Source: Methylobacterium sp. Leaf99 (lineage in GTDB: Bacteria; Pseudomonadota; Alphaproteobacteria; Rhizobiales; Beijerinckiaceae). Taken from it: a DNA stretch of 64,000 nucleotides. Positions 36,591 through 45,907 of the stretch are shown one piece after another; positions within the stretch are counted from its first letter, which is position 1; each line of letters opens with the position of its first letter. The notes beneath the pieces are model-generated. The model searched no databases. It saw nothing but the letters and a program-made list of their open reading frames with translations, and was not told the DNA's origin. The position numbers and the translations under genes are program-made. The DNA lies in NCBI RefSeq assembly GCF_001422375.1, contig NZ_LMMU01000008.1, positions 302,978 to 366,977 of the forward strand, read 5' to 3'.

Positions 36591-38066
36591 TCAATGCCCT
36601 GAGGCAAGGGCCGCGCCGGGTTTGTCGTGGATGGCGAGGCGCTCCACCATCGAGGCCGTCGCGGCGTTCATGCCGACGATCTCGACGGGTACGCCGTGGC
36701 GGCGGAACTTCAGCACCACCCGGTCGAGGGCGTTGATTCCGGTGATGTCCCAGAAATGCGCCGCCGAGAGGTCGATGACGAGGCCGTCGAGATCACCCTC
36801 GCGAAAATCGAAGGCGGCATGGAAGGCCTCGGCCGTCGCGAAGAAGATCTGTCCCGTCACCCGGTAGGTCCGCGTTGGTCCGGTGCGCTCGGAGCCGACG
36901 GCGAAGAACCGCGTCACCTTGTGGGCGAAGAACAGGCCGCTCAGCACCACGCCGAACAGCACGCCCCGGGCGAGGTCGTGCGTCGCCACCACCACCGCCA
37001 CGGTGCCGAGCATCACGACGCTCGAGCTCTTCGGGTTCGTCGTCAGGGTGACCAGCGAGCGCCACTGGAAGGTGTTGATGGAGACCATGATCATCACGGC
37101 GACCAGGGCCGCCATCGGAATCTGCGAGACGTAGGGTCCGAGGACGACGATGAGGAACAGCAGGAACGCGCCGGCCCACAGGGTCGAGAGCCGGCCGCGC
37201 CCGCCCGACGTGACGTTGATCACCGACTGACCGATCATGGCGCAGCCGGCCATGCCGCCGAAACAGCCGGCCGTGATGTTGGCGAGGCCCTGGCCGGCGC
37301 ATTCGCGGTTCTTGTTCGAGCCGGTGTCCGTCATTTCATCGAGGATGGCCGCCGTCATCAAGCTCTCCAGCAGCCCGACCATGGTGAGGGTCAGGGCGTA
37401 GGGCAGGATGATCCGCAAGGTCTCCAGGGTCAGCGGCACCTGTGGCAGGGCGAAGACCGGCAGTTCGGTGGGCAGCGCCCCCATGTCGCCGACGCGGTGG
37501 ATCGGCAGGCCGAACGCGATGGCGACGGCGGTCAGCAGGATGATGGTCACCAACGGCGAGGGCACGGCCTTGGTGAGGTACGGCAGGCCGTAGATCAGCG
37601 CGAGGCCGGCGGCCGTCATGGCGTAGACGGTGGTGCCCTGCCCTAAGAGTTCGGGCATCTGCGCGAGGAAGATGAGGATCGCCAGGGCGTTGACGAAACC
37701 GGTCACCACGGAGCGCGAGACGAAGCGCATGAGGTTGCCGAGCTTCAACGCTCCGGCACCGATCTGGAGGAACCCAGTCAGGATCGTGGCGGCGAAGAGG
37801 TGGCCGAGGCCGTGCTCCTTCACCAGGGTCACCATGACCAGGGCCATGGCGCCGGTGGCCGCCGAGATCATCGCCGGGCGCCCGCCCGCGAACGCGGACA
37901 CCACGGCGATGCAGAACGAGGCGTAGAGGCCGACCTTGGGGTCGACCCCGGCGATGAGGGAGAACGCGATGGCCTCCGGGATGAGGGCGAGCGCCACCAC
38001 CGTCCCGGCCAGGAGTTCGCGCGTGATATCGGGAGCCCACTCGCTCCGCAGGTGTCGTCGGGTCAT
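36591..38066 (-). CDS. SulP (SLC26) family anion transporter with STAS domain
   Basis: A 491-residue protein with 11-14 hydrophobic helices and a C-terminal STAS domain (from about residue 385, core [20 protein letters not shown]). The family signature AGPKVGLY-like [11 protein letters not shown] and the [20 protein letters not shown] helix are present. Transporters of this group take up sulfate, bicarbonate or other anions. The short STAS and the length resemble the bacterial bicarbonate or sulfate group, but the substrate cannot be fixed. The N-terminal ATG at 38066 opens a long divergent gap. Confidence 0.9.
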   Translation of the reverse strand: MTRRHLRSEWAPDITRELLAGTVVALALIPEAIAFSLIAGVDPKVGLYASFCIAVVSAFAGGRPAMISAATGAMALVMVTLVKEHGLGHLFAATILTGFLQIGAGALKLGNLMRFVSRSVVTGFVNALAILIFLAQMPELLGQGTTVYAMTAAGLALIYGLPYLTKAVPSPLVTIILLTAVAIAFGLPIHRVGDMGALPTELPVFALPQVPLTLETLRIILPYALTLTMVGLLESLMTAAILDEMTDTGSNKNRECAGQGLANITAGCFGGMAGCAMIGQSVINVTSGGRGRLSTLWAGAFLLFLIVVLGPYVSQIPMAALVAVMIMVSINTFQWRSLVTLTTNPKSSSVVMLGTVAVVVATHDLARGVLFGVVLSGLFFAHKVTRFFAVGSERTGPTRTYRVTGQIFFATAEAFHAAFDFREGDLDGLVIDLSAAHFWDITGINALDRVVLKFRRHGVPVEIVGMNAATASMVERLAIHDKPGAALASGH

Positions 38067-38385
38067 GAAAAAGGTCCATCCACCCCGCGCGCCAAGCCCC
38101 AGGGGACGGCGTCGTCGGGAGATGCGTGAAGAGACACGCCGAAACAGGGCGTGCCGATGCGAGGCATGGTTCCGCTTCGCGAGCGGCCTACGGCGGCCCG
38201 AGACGGCAATACAGGCGTGCGCGATCCTTCAGCATGACGGGCTCATACCATGGCGGCCTCATCATGCAACTCGGTGCTGCGCCGTCCGGTCTTTCCAGGA
38301 GACCCCGAACCTAAGTTTACGCAAAATGCAGGGCGTTCGTACGATAACAGGCGCGAATACCCATCGGAGCACCCGATTCGTCCTG
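38067..38385. other. Divergent intergenic region, no gene seen
   Basis: About 320 bases separate the divergent SulP and diguanylate cyclase genes. The plus-strand frame ahead of the cyclase is open but Arg-rich and unconvincing. A short hairpin (CACGCC/GGCGTG near 38130-38150) is the only structure I see. Confidence 0.45.
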
Positions 38386-39609
38386 ATGCAGACCGAAATC
38401 GAGTCCAATTCACGCCGTCCCTGGTACGATCTGCGCTTGGCGGCGGCCCTCGAGGACCGGTTCCAGGTCGAGCAGGCCCAGCGCTCGGGCGCCTATCTCC
38501 GGTCGTGGCTGCTGGTCTTCGTCCTGTTCAACATCCTGTCGCTGAAGCTCGACTTCGACGCGTTCGGTCCGGAGGCCTTCGCGGTTCCGGCCGCCCTCAC
38601 CCTCGGGGTGTTCGTACCCCTGACCGGCATGGGTATCCTGCTCCTGCACGGGCAGCCCTCGCCCCTGCGCCGGACGATCGTGGTGACGGTCGTGAGCCTC
38701 ACGGACATGCTCATCGTCCTCAACAGCGCCCGGATCGTGCCGGCCGAGCACGCCAACGTCTACATCGTCCTCGCGGTCATCGTTCCCCTGGTGGTGGGCC
38801 TCATCGCCGACCTGTCGTTCCGGCACAGCCTCGTCTTCTGCGGTACCGCCTTCGCGGCCTATGGCGGCTGGATGGTCTGCATCCCGCCCGCCGACGTGGT
38901 TGGAAGCGGCCTGCCCGTCCTCGTGGCCTGCCTGATCCTCGTACCGATCAAGGGAAGCTATTCGCGCGAGCGCCAGGAGAAGCGGGCCTTCGTGCTCCGG
39001 CATGCTTTGGAGGCGGCCAATGCCCGCCTGACTGTGCTGTCGACAACCGACGCCCTGACAGGACTGGCCAACCGGCGCGTCTTCAACGACGCCCTGGCCG
39101 AAGCGTGGAACGGGGTCGGCGGAGAGCCGGGATGGTGCGCCGTGGTGGCCATCGACATCGACCATTTCAAGCGCCTGAACGATCTGGCCGGCCACCCCGA
39201 GGGCGACCGCTGCCTCGTCGCCGTCGCAGCCGCCCTCGACGAACCGACACGGGCGGCCGGTGGTCTACTGGCCCGCTACGGCGGCGAGGAGTTCATGGCG
39301 TTCTTCCCGGGAGCGACACCCGAGGAGGCCCTCGACCTCGGCGAGCGTCTGCGCGTCGCCGTCGAGGGGTTGGCGTTCCGCTGCGGCCGGGGCGGGTCCG
39401 CCTGGGTCGCGAGCGTCAGCATCGGCGTCACCGCCGCACACAGCGTCACCGGCGCCTGCGGCGTCGGGCCGGGTCACCTTCTCACCACCGCCGACGCGGC
39501 GCTCTACAGCGCCAAGCACAGGGGCCGGAACCGCGTCGAGGCCCTGCCGATCCGGGTGGAGACGGCCAACGGCGATTCCGGGCCCGCCTACTCGGCCGCA
39601 TCCTCGTAG
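38386..39609 (+). CDS. Membrane diguanylate cyclase (six helices plus GGDEF)
   Basis: A 407-residue protein from the ATG at 38386. Residues 1-35 are cytosolic, about six transmembrane helices span residues 36-205, and a GGDEF domain occupies residues 225-390. The active site reads YGGEEF, an accepted active variant, preceded by TDALTGLANRR and IDIDHFKRLND. No RxxD inhibitory site is visible five residues before the motif (LLARYGGEEF). It makes cyclic di-GMP at the membrane. Its last 22 bases overlap the end of the convergent ABC exporter gene. Confidence 0.93.
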   Translation: MQTEIESNSRRPWYDLRLAAALEDRFQVEQAQRSGAYLRSWLLVFVLFNILSLKLDFDAFGPEAFAVPAALTLGVFVPLTGMGILLLHGQPSPLRRTIVVTVVSLTDMLIVLNSARIVPAEHANVYIVLAVIVPLVVGLIADLSFRHSLVFCGTAFAAYGGWMVCIPPADVVGSGLPVLVACLILVPIKGSYSRERQEKRAFVLRHALEAANARLTVLSTTDALTGLANRRVFNDALAEAWNGVGGEPGWCAVVAIDIDHFKRLNDLAGHPEGDRCLVAVAAALDEPTRAAGGLLARYGGEEFMAFFPGATPEEALDLGERLRVAVEGLAFRCGRGGSAWVASVSIGVTAAHSVTGACGVGPGHLLTTADAALYSAKHRGRNRVEALPIRVETANGDSGPAYSAASS

Positions 39610-41459
39610 GGCGCGGTGACCGCGGCATCGCCGAGGAAGCCGCCCGACTGGCGCTCCCACAAGCGGGCGTAGAGGCCACCCGAGCGAATCAAGACAGCGT
39701 GGGTCCCCTCTTCGACGATGCGCCCGGCCTCGATGACGATCAGGCGGTCCAGCGCCGCGATGGTCGAGAGGCGGTGGGCGATGGCCAGAACGGTCTTGCC
39801 CTGCATCAGTGTGTCGAGGCTGTCCTGAATCGCCGCCTCGACCTGACTGTCGAGGGCCGAGGTCGCCTCGTCGAGGATGAGGATCGGGGCGTCCTTCAGG
39901 ATCACCCGCGCGATGGCGATCCGCTGGCGCTGGCCGCCGGACAATTTCACGCCACGCTCGCCGACCTGTGCGTCGTAGCCCGTGCGGCCCTTGTGATCGA
40001 CGAGATCACGGATGAATCCATCGGCCTCGGCCAAGCGCGCCGCCCGCTCGACTTCGTGGAGGGTGGCGTCGGGACGGCCGTAGGCAACGTTGTCGCGGAT
40101 CGAGCGATGCAGGAGCGAGGTGTCCTGGGTCACCATGGCGATGGCGTTGCGCAGGGACCCTTGGGTGACCCCGGCGATGTCCTGGCCGTCGACCAGGATT
40201 CGTCCGCCTTCGAGATCGTGGAGCCGCAGCAGGAGCGCCGTGACGGTGGTCTTGCCGGCACCGCTGACGCCGACGAGGCCGACCTTTTCGCCGGCCCGGA
40301 TGTGAAGGTTCAGGCCCTCGATGATGCTGGCATCGCCGCGTCCGTAGTGGAAGCTCACGTCCTCGAAGCGGATGTCGCCGCCCGTGACGTTCAGCGTGGC
40401 GGCATCCGGCCGGTCGGTGATGGCGTGGGGCCGTGCGATGGTCTGCATGCTCTCCTGGATCACGCCGACATTCTCGAAGATGCCGCGCACGGTCTGCATC
40501 ACCCAGCCCGACATGGCCATGAGGCGCAGCACCAGGGCGAGGCCGGCCGCCGCCTCGCCCGTGGTCATGCCGCCGCGCTGCCACAGGGCGAGGCAGACGC
40601 CCGCGGTTGCGACGATGAGGGTGCTGTTGAGGAGGCCCAGTACCGTGGTGGTGGAACTCACCAGCCGGAACTGGTGCAGGTACGCCTTGGTATGGATGTC
40701 CACGGCATCGCGCACGGCGGCGCGTTCCTCGCGGTCGCGCGCGAAGAGCTTCACCGTCAGGATGTTGGTGTAGCTGTCGACGATACGGCCGATGAGGGCC
40801 GAGCGGGTATCGGCGGTGACCAGCGACCGAGCGCGGGCGCGCGGCACGAACCACCGGGTCAGGGCCGCGTAGGCCACCACCCACAGGACCACCGGCAGGG
40901 CGAGCCACAGGGAGATCGAGCCGAACAGGCCCACCGCCGTGACCGCGTAGATCGCCACGTAGAGCAGCGTGTCGATGAACACGACGGCGAGTTCGCGCAC
41001 GGCCGGCCCGACCTGCACCACGCGATTGGCGAGACGCCCGGCGAAATCCGCCTGGAAGTACGAGAGCGAGTGGCCGAGGGTATAGAGGTGCGTGCGCCAG
41101 CGGATCTGGTTCGTGACCTGGGGCACGATGAGCTGGTTCGACAGGATTTCGTGCAGCCAGATCGTGATCGGCCGCACCACCAGCACCAATCCGGCCGCAA
41201 GGAGGATCTTGGTGCCGTGATCGGCCCAGAACGTCGCCCGGTCGGCGGTGTTGAGAAGATCGATGAACCAGCCCATGAGCAGGTAGAGCGACGCTTCGAC
41301 GGTGCCGGCGACGACGGCGACGACGAACAAGGCGGCAAGCGCCGCCCGCACGGGTTTCAGGTAGAAGCCGGCGAAACCCGTCACGGTCTTGGGCGGCATG
41401 CGCCCATCGTCGAAGGGCGCGAACGTATCGATGCGGCGCTCGAGCCAGTCGAGGAACAT
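39588..41459 (-). CDS. ABC exporter, fused permease and ATPase
   Basis: The 623-residue half-transporter starts at the ATG at 41459 (MFLDWLERRIDTF). Six helices span about residues 35-330 and the ATPase domain follows: Walker A GVSGAGKTTVTALLL, signature LSGGQRQRIAIARVI, Walker B ILILDEATSALDSQ and the H-loop IAHRLST. It belongs to the MsbA-like exporters of drugs or lipids and would work as a homodimer. It ends inside the last codons of the convergent diguanylate cyclase gene and is divergent from trmL. Confidence 0.92.
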   Translation of the reverse strand: MFLDWLERRIDTFAPFDDGRMPPKTVTGFAGFYLKPVRAALAALFVVAVVAGTVEASLYLLMGWFIDLLNTADRATFWADHGTKILLAAGLVLVVRPITIWLHEILSNQLIVPQVTNQIRWRTHLYTLGHSLSYFQADFAGRLANRVVQVGPAVRELAVVFIDTLLYVAIYAVTAVGLFGSISLWLALPVVLWVVAYAALTRWFVPRARARSLVTADTRSALIGRIVDSYTNILTVKLFARDREERAAVRDAVDIHTKAYLHQFRLVSSTTTVLGLLNSTLIVATAGVCLALWQRGGMTTGEAAAGLALVLRLMAMSGWVMQTVRGIFENVGVIQESMQTIARPHAITDRPDAATLNVTGGDIRFEDVSFHYGRGDASIIEGLNLHIRAGEKVGLVGVSGAGKTTVTALLLRLHDLEGGRILVDGQDIAGVTQGSLRNAIAMVTQDTSLLHRSIRDNVAYGRPDATLHEVERAARLAEADGFIRDLVDHKGRTGYDAQVGERGVKLSGGQRQRIAIARVILKDAPILILDEATSALDSQVEAAIQDSLDTLMQGKTVLAIAHRLSTIAALDRLIVIEAGRIVEEGTHAVLIRSGGLYARLWERQSGGFLGDAAVTAPYEDAAE

Positions 41460-41551
41460 GTCGTTTCCGATTTCCGGTTGCTGCAGCGACTCTTCAGCTA
41501 GGCGGTCCCCCGCCCCTGCCAACCGGGGGGCGATGCCGCACGAGGACACCC

Positions 41552-42001
41552 ATGCTCCGCCTCGCCCTGTACCAGCCCGATATCCCGCAGAACACCGGCA
41601 CGCTGCTGCGCATGGCCGCCTGCCTCGGGGTCGCCGTGGAGATCATCGAGCCGGCGGGGTTCGACGTTTCCGACCGGCACCTTCGCCGCTCGGGGTTGGA
41701 CTACCTCGACCATGTGGCGATCACGCGGCACCGCTCCTGGGCCGCGTTCTCCGAGTGGCAGAAAAGTGTGGGCCTGCGCCTCGTGCTCGCGACGACGCAG
41801 GGCGCCCTGCCCTACACAGAGTTCGCCTATCGCCCCGGCGATTGCCTGCTCATGGGCCGGGAATCGGCCGGGGTTCCGGAGGCCGTGCACGCGGCGGCCG
41901 ATGCCCGGGTGGTGGTGCCGATCCGGCCGGGGATGCGCTCCCTCAACGTCGCGGTCTGCGCCGCGATGATTCTGGGAGAAGGTCTGCGGCAGACCGACTG
42001 A
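41552..42001 (+). CDS. trmL: tRNA (cytidine/uridine-34-2'-O)-methyltransferase
   Basis: The 149-residue SPOUT enzyme methylates the wobble ribose of tRNA-Leu. The N-terminal LALYQPDIPQNTGTLLRMAACLG motif (landmark PQNTGT) and the C-terminal knot with FGRESAGVP-like LLMGRESAGVPEAVH and IPIRPGMRSLNVAV-like VPIRPGMRSLNVAVC agree with TrmL rather than larger SpoU proteins. It appears to be monocistronic. Confidence 0.93.
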   Translation: MLRLALYQPDIPQNTGTLLRMAACLGVAVEIIEPAGFDVSDRHLRRSGLDYLDHVAITRHRSWAAFSEWQKSVGLRLVLATTQGALPYTEFAYRPGDCLLMGRESAGVPEAVHAAADARVVVPIRPGMRSLNVAVCAAMILGEGLRQTD

Positions 42002-42117
42002 TTCTCCAGATAAATTTGAACGATGTGCATACTCGCACTTGAACACTGTTCAATCCGTGGCATCTTCCTCGGCGACGGGGAGACCGGTTCCCCCGTCGGT
42101 CCCTTGGGAGACAGCCC

Positions 42118-42795
42118 ATGTTCAACCTGTTTCGAACCCTCGCCCGGGGCGCCGCCGCCCAGGCCCGGGAAGACCTCATCGACCGCAACGCCCTGCTGAT
42201 TCTCGACCAGCAGATCCGCGAGACTCGGGTCTCCCTGGAGCGCAGCCGCATGGCGCTCGCCGCCGCCGTCGCCGGCGACAAAGCGGAGGCGCGCCGCCTC
42301 ACCGAGGTCGAGGCCCGCGCCACGGATCTGGAAGAGCGCGCGGTCGCCGCCCTCGACGCCGGCCGCGAGGATCTGGCCCGCGAGGCGGCCGACGCCATCG
42401 CCGAACTGGAAGCCGAGGCTGAGGCGGTCCGCACGGCGCGAACGCGGTTCGCCCGGGAACTCACCCGCATCCGCGCCGTAGTAGCCGATGCCACCCGCCG
42501 TCAGGCCGAGCTGGAACGCGGCCGGCGCATCGCGGCCGCCGCCGAGTCCGCCCGCCGCCTCGGCGTCGCCGCCGCCCCGGAGGACCGTGCCACCCTGCGC
42601 GAGGCCGAGGCGACCCTGGCCCGCCTGCGCAGCCTCCAAGCCCAAAGTGCCGACACGGAAGCGGCCCTGACGGAGGCAGAGCCCGGCGCCGACATCGCCG
42701 AGCGCCTGGAGCGTGAGGGGTTCGGCAAGCCGACCCGCCCGACGGGCAGCGCGGTGCTCGAACGCCTCCGCCGCCGTTCCACCGCCGAAGCCTGA
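42118..42795 (+). CDS. PspA/IM30 (ESCRT-III-like) family protein
   Basis: A 225-residue, almost wholly alpha-helical protein. The N-terminal amphipathic start (MFNLFRTLARG) and the long coiled-coil hairpin (residues 25-180) are those of PspA/IM30, which coat and repair the inner membrane. The sequence is more Ala/Arg-rich than enteric PspA, and the usual partners pspB, pspC and pspF are absent. The next gene, a YiaA-type two-helix protein 27 bases downstream, probably belongs to the same unit. Confidence 0.85.
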   Translation: MFNLFRTLARGAAAQAREDLIDRNALLILDQQIRETRVSLERSRMALAAAVAGDKAEARRLTEVEARATDLEERAVAALDAGREDLAREAADAIAELEAEAEAVRTARTRFARELTRIRAVVADATRRQAELERGRRIAAAAESARRLGVAAAPEDRATLREAEATLARLRSLQAQSADTEAALTEAEPGADIAERLEREGFGKPTRPTGSAVLERLRRRSTAEA

Positions 42796-42822
42796 TCCCC
42801 CCTCACGTCAAGGACCACCCCC

Positions 42823-43095
42823 ATGTCCAACGAAACCACGCAGCATTCCGGCGCCTGGGTCGCCTTCACCTACGCGTCGTTCCTCGGCGCCGCCCTGATG
42901 GTGGCGCTCGGCATCCTGTTCATGCCCATCGACATCTGGATGAAGGGCTACTTCGCCATGGGGGTGATCATGCTGGTCCAGTCCTGCATCACTGCCACCA
43001 AGACGGTCCGCGACGTCCACGAGGGCCGACGCATGGTCAACCGCATCGAGGACGCCAAGACCGAGCGGCTGCTGATGCAGGTGGGCAAGGATTGA
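42823..43095 (+). CDS. YiaA/YiaB two-helix inner-membrane protein
   Basis: The 90-residue protein has two helices (AFTYASFLGAALMVALGILF and YFAMGVIMLVQSCITATKTV) and a charged tail, the YiaAB domain layout. Family function is unknown. It follows the PspA-like gene closely, and such pairs suggest a membrane-stress role. It ends 60 bases ahead of hemF. Confidence 0.85.
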   Translation: MSNETTQHSGAWVAFTYASFLGAALMVALGILFMPIDIWMKGYFAMGVIMLVQSCITATKTVRDVHEGRRMVNRIEDAKTERLLMQVGKD

Positions 43096-43155
43096 ACAAG
43101 GATTGAAGGCCGATGGCGAATTGACGCCCGCCCGGCGGGATGGGACATCGGGGCC

Positions 43156-44082
43156 ATGCAGCGCCCCGACACGCCCTTCACGCCCCTACCCGCGCACGAA
43201 CTCGACGCCCTCAAGGGAGAGGCGACGGCGTGGTTCACCACCCTGCGCGACCGCATCGTCGCCGCCCTGGAGGCCCTGGAGGACGAGGCGACAGGTCCGT
43301 TCGACAAGGACGCTCCTTCGACGCCGGGAAAATTCGAAAAAACGCCGTGGGAGCGCACGGACCATACCGGCCAGCCCGGCGGCGGCGGCACCATGGCGAT
43401 GCTGAAGGGCCGGGTGTTCGAGAAGGCCGGCGTCCACGTCTCTGCGGTGCACGGCGAGTTCGCCCCCGAGTTCCGCGCGCAGATGCCGGGCGCGGCGGAG
43501 GACCCGCGCTTCTTCGCCACCGGCATCTCGCTCATCGCGCATCCGTGGAACCCGAACGCGCCCACCGTCCATATGAACACCCGGTTCGTCGCCACCACCC
43601 GGACGTGGTTCGGCGGCGGCGCCGACCTGACGCCGGTCCTCGACCGCCGCCGCACCCAGGACGATCCCGACAGCCTCGTGTTCCACGCGGCGATGAAAGC
43701 CGCCTGCGACGCCCACGCGCCGGCCGCCGACTACGCCCGCTACAAGGCGTGGTGCGAGGAGTACTTCTACCTGCCGCATCGCAAGGAGCCGCGCGGCATC
43801 GGCGGCATCTTCTACGACTATCACTGGACCGGGGACCCGGCGGCGGATCTGGCCTACACCCGCGACGTGGGCGGGGCCTTCCTGAAGGCTTATCCGGCCA
43901 TCATGAGCGCCAACATGGCGACGCCTTGGACCGAGGCGGACCGGCTGGAGCAGCAGGTCCGGCGCGGGCGCTACGTCGAGTTCAACCTGCTGCACGACCG
44001 CGGTACGATCTTCGGCCTCAAGACCGGCGGAAACGTCGCCTCGATCCTGTCGTCCCTGCCGCCGACCGTGCGCTGGCCGTGA
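43156..44082 (+). CDS. hemF: Oxygen-dependent coproporphyrinogen III oxidase
   Basis: The 308-residue enzyme decarboxylates coproporphyrinogen III to protoporphyrinogen IX using oxygen, in heme and chlorophyll synthesis. The [31 protein letters not shown] and [10 protein letters not shown] segments are typical, as are YCDDYFFLPHR-like [20 protein letters not shown] and the terminal [14 protein letters not shown]. The start ATG lies at 43156. Its stop overlaps the GTG start of the SUFU gene by four bases. Confidence 0.95.
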   Translation: MQRPDTPFTPLPAHELDALKGEATAWFTTLRDRIVAALEALEDEATGPFDKDAPSTPGKFEKTPWERTDHTGQPGGGGTMAMLKGRVFEKAGVHVSAVHGEFAPEFRAQMPGAAEDPRFFATGISLIAHPWNPNAPTVHMNTRFVATTRTWFGGGADLTPVLDRRRTQDDPDSLVFHAAMKAACDAHAPAADYARYKAWCEEYFYLPHRKEPRGIGGIFYDYHWTGDPAADLAYTRDVGGAFLKAYPAIMSANMATPWTEADRLEQQVRRGRYVEFNLLHDRGTIFGLKTGGNVASILSSLPPTVRWP

Positions 44083-44660
44083 GCGCGGACATCACCGAGG
44101 CGAACCGCACCGTCGCCAAGGTCCTGGCGAAGACCTTCGGCGGCGCGCCCTCCGTCGCCCGCCACCGCGACGAGGCCGGCAGCCACGTGGACATCCTCGC
44201 CTGCCGCGACGCGCCGCAGGCGGGCGTGACCTCCTACGGAACCGTGACGCTGGCCAACCATCCGATCATTCTCGACGGCGCGGAGTTTCCCGCCCGCGCC
44301 GAGATCTTGGGACTCTGCGCGAGCGAGACGGAGGGCTTTGCCGGCATCCTCGCGGCCTGCGCCTTCCACGTCATCGACAGCGGCTGGTTCCTGGCTCCCG
44401 GCATCGTGTTTCCCGGGGTGGTCGCGGCTTCCGGCGCGTCCCGGACGCTGGCCCACGTGATGTTCGTGCCTCCGACCCTGTGGCAGACCCCCATCGAGAC
44501 GATGGAGTTCGACGGCCGCCCCCTGGGGTTCCTCATGGCCCAGCCCATCGCGGAGCTCGAGTACGCCTACGCGCAGGAGCATGGCGGCGACGCCCTCGAG
44601 GAGCTGTTCGTGGCGCGCGGGATCGACCCGTTCGACATTCACCGGCCGTCGGTGGTCTGA
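44079..44660 (+). CDS. Suppressor-of-fused (SUFU) domain protein
   Basis: A 193-residue protein that I assign to the bacterial SUFU-domain family from the pattern [11 protein letters not shown], the central FPGVV and [10 protein letters not shown] stretch and the late [13 protein letters not shown] segment. Bacterial members occur as single-domain proteins, some of them immunity proteins of toxin systems. Here it is coupled to hemF by a GTGA overlap, with no toxin gene beside it. The function in this setting is unknown. Confidence 0.75.
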   Translation: MSADITEANRTVAKVLAKTFGGAPSVARHRDEAGSHVDILACRDAPQAGVTSYGTVTLANHPIILDGAEFPARAEILGLCASETEGFAGILAACAFHVIDSGWFLAPGIVFPGVVAASGASRTLAHVMFVPPTLWQTPIETMEFDGRPLGFLMAQPIAELEYAYAQEHGGDALEELFVARGIDPFDIHRPSVV

Positions 44661-44668
44661 GGTCCGCC

Positions 44669-45790
44669 ATGAGCGATACCACCCTGCCGACCCGATTCGC
44701 GCCCCAGCAGGACGCGGCCCTCAAGGCCATCGCGGCGTGGCGCAAGGGCGGGGGCTCCCAGGTGTTCCGCCTGTTCGGCTACGCCGGCACCGGAAAGACG
44801 ACCCTTGCGCGCCGCATCGCCGACGACGTCGACGGCACGGTGGTGTTCGGCGCCTTCACCGGCAAGGCGGCCTCGGTGATGCGCGCCAAGGGCTGCCACG
44901 ACGCGGCGACGATCCACAGCCTGATCTACCGCACCAAGGAGACTGAGGAAGGCGGCCCGGCCTTCACCCTCAACCGCACGGGGCCGATCTCGAAGGCCGA
45001 GCTCGTCATCATCGACGAATGCTCCATGGTGGATTCGGACCTCGGCAACGACCTCCTGTCCTTCGACAAGCCGGTGCTGGTGCTTGGCGATCCGGCGCAG
45101 CTGCCGCCCGTGCGCGGCGGCGGCTTCTTCACCGAGGCCGAGCCCGACGTGATGCTCACGGACGTCCACCGCCAGGCCGCCGACGACCCCATCGTCCGCA
45201 TGGCGATGACGATCCGCGAGGGCGGCAAGCTCTCCATTGGCGAATACGGGCGCAGCCGCGTGGTCGCGCGCCGCAGCCTCGACCCGAACGCGGTCATCGC
45301 GGCCGATCAGGTGCTGGTCGGCATGAACAAGACCCGGCGGCTCTACAACAACCGCCTGCGCGAGATCGCCGGCCACACCGACCCGATGCCGGCCGTGGGC
45401 GAGAAGCTGGTGTGTCTCCGGAACGACCGCACGAAGGGCCTCCTCAACGGCTCGACCTGGACGGTCCAGGCCCAGCGTGCCGCCCAGCGCCCCGATACCA
45501 TCCGCCTCGACGTGGTGTCCGACGACGACCCGGCGCTCCGCCGCCGCCCCGTGGACATCAAAGTGCTGCGCGCGGTGATGTCCGGCTCGGAAGAAGAGAT
45601 CCCGGCCTTCCTCCGCCGTGAGACCGACGAGTTCACCTACGGCTACGCCCTCACCGTCCATAAGGCGCAGGGCTCGCAATGGGACAGCGTGGTGCTGTTC
45701 GACGAATCCTTCGCGTTCCGCGAGCACCGGGCGCGGTGGTTGTACACGGGCCTGACGCGGGCCGCGGAAGCGATCACGGTGGTGGTTTGA
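44669..45790 (+). CDS. SF1B DNA helicase (RecD2/Dda-like)
   Basis: The 373-residue protein starts at the ATG at 44669, eight bases after the SUFU gene. It holds the Walker A GYAGTGKTTLAR (about residues 37-48), the Walker B motif VIIDECSMVD, motif III GDPAQLPPV and the C-terminal UvrD-like YALTVHKAQGSQWD and LYTGLTRA motifs. It lacks the N-terminal extension of full RecD2 enzymes, so it resembles phage Dda in size. It probably acts in DNA repair or replication restart. Confidence 0.9.
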   Translation: MSDTTLPTRFAPQQDAALKAIAAWRKGGGSQVFRLFGYAGTGKTTLARRIADDVDGTVVFGAFTGKAASVMRAKGCHDAATIHSLIYRTKETEEGGPAFTLNRTGPISKAELVIIDECSMVDSDLGNDLLSFDKPVLVLGDPAQLPPVRGGGFFTEAEPDVMLTDVHRQAADDPIVRMAMTIREGGKLSIGEYGRSRVVARRSLDPNAVIAADQVLVGMNKTRRLYNNRLREIAGHTDPMPAVGEKLVCLRNDRTKGLLNGSTWTVQAQRAAQRPDTIRLDVVSDDDPALRRRPVDIKVLRAVMSGSEEEIPAFLRRETDEFTYGYALTVHKAQGSQWDSVVLFDESFAFREHRARWLYTGLTRAAEAITVVV

Positions 45791-45907
45791 GAAACTGAGG
45801 GGGGCTTCGGCACCGCGAGATCCGGTCCACCGAACGTTGGGCGTGTCGATCGCGACTTCAGCCGAACCTCTTTATGATGCCACCCATCACGTCTCGGGCC
45901 GGAGCGC

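Noticed and set aside
38250..41501. 1083-codon plus-strand frame across the diguanylate cyclase and ABC exporter
   Set aside because: It is out of frame with the GGDEF protein and antisense to the exporter; both of these carry all their catalytic motifs.
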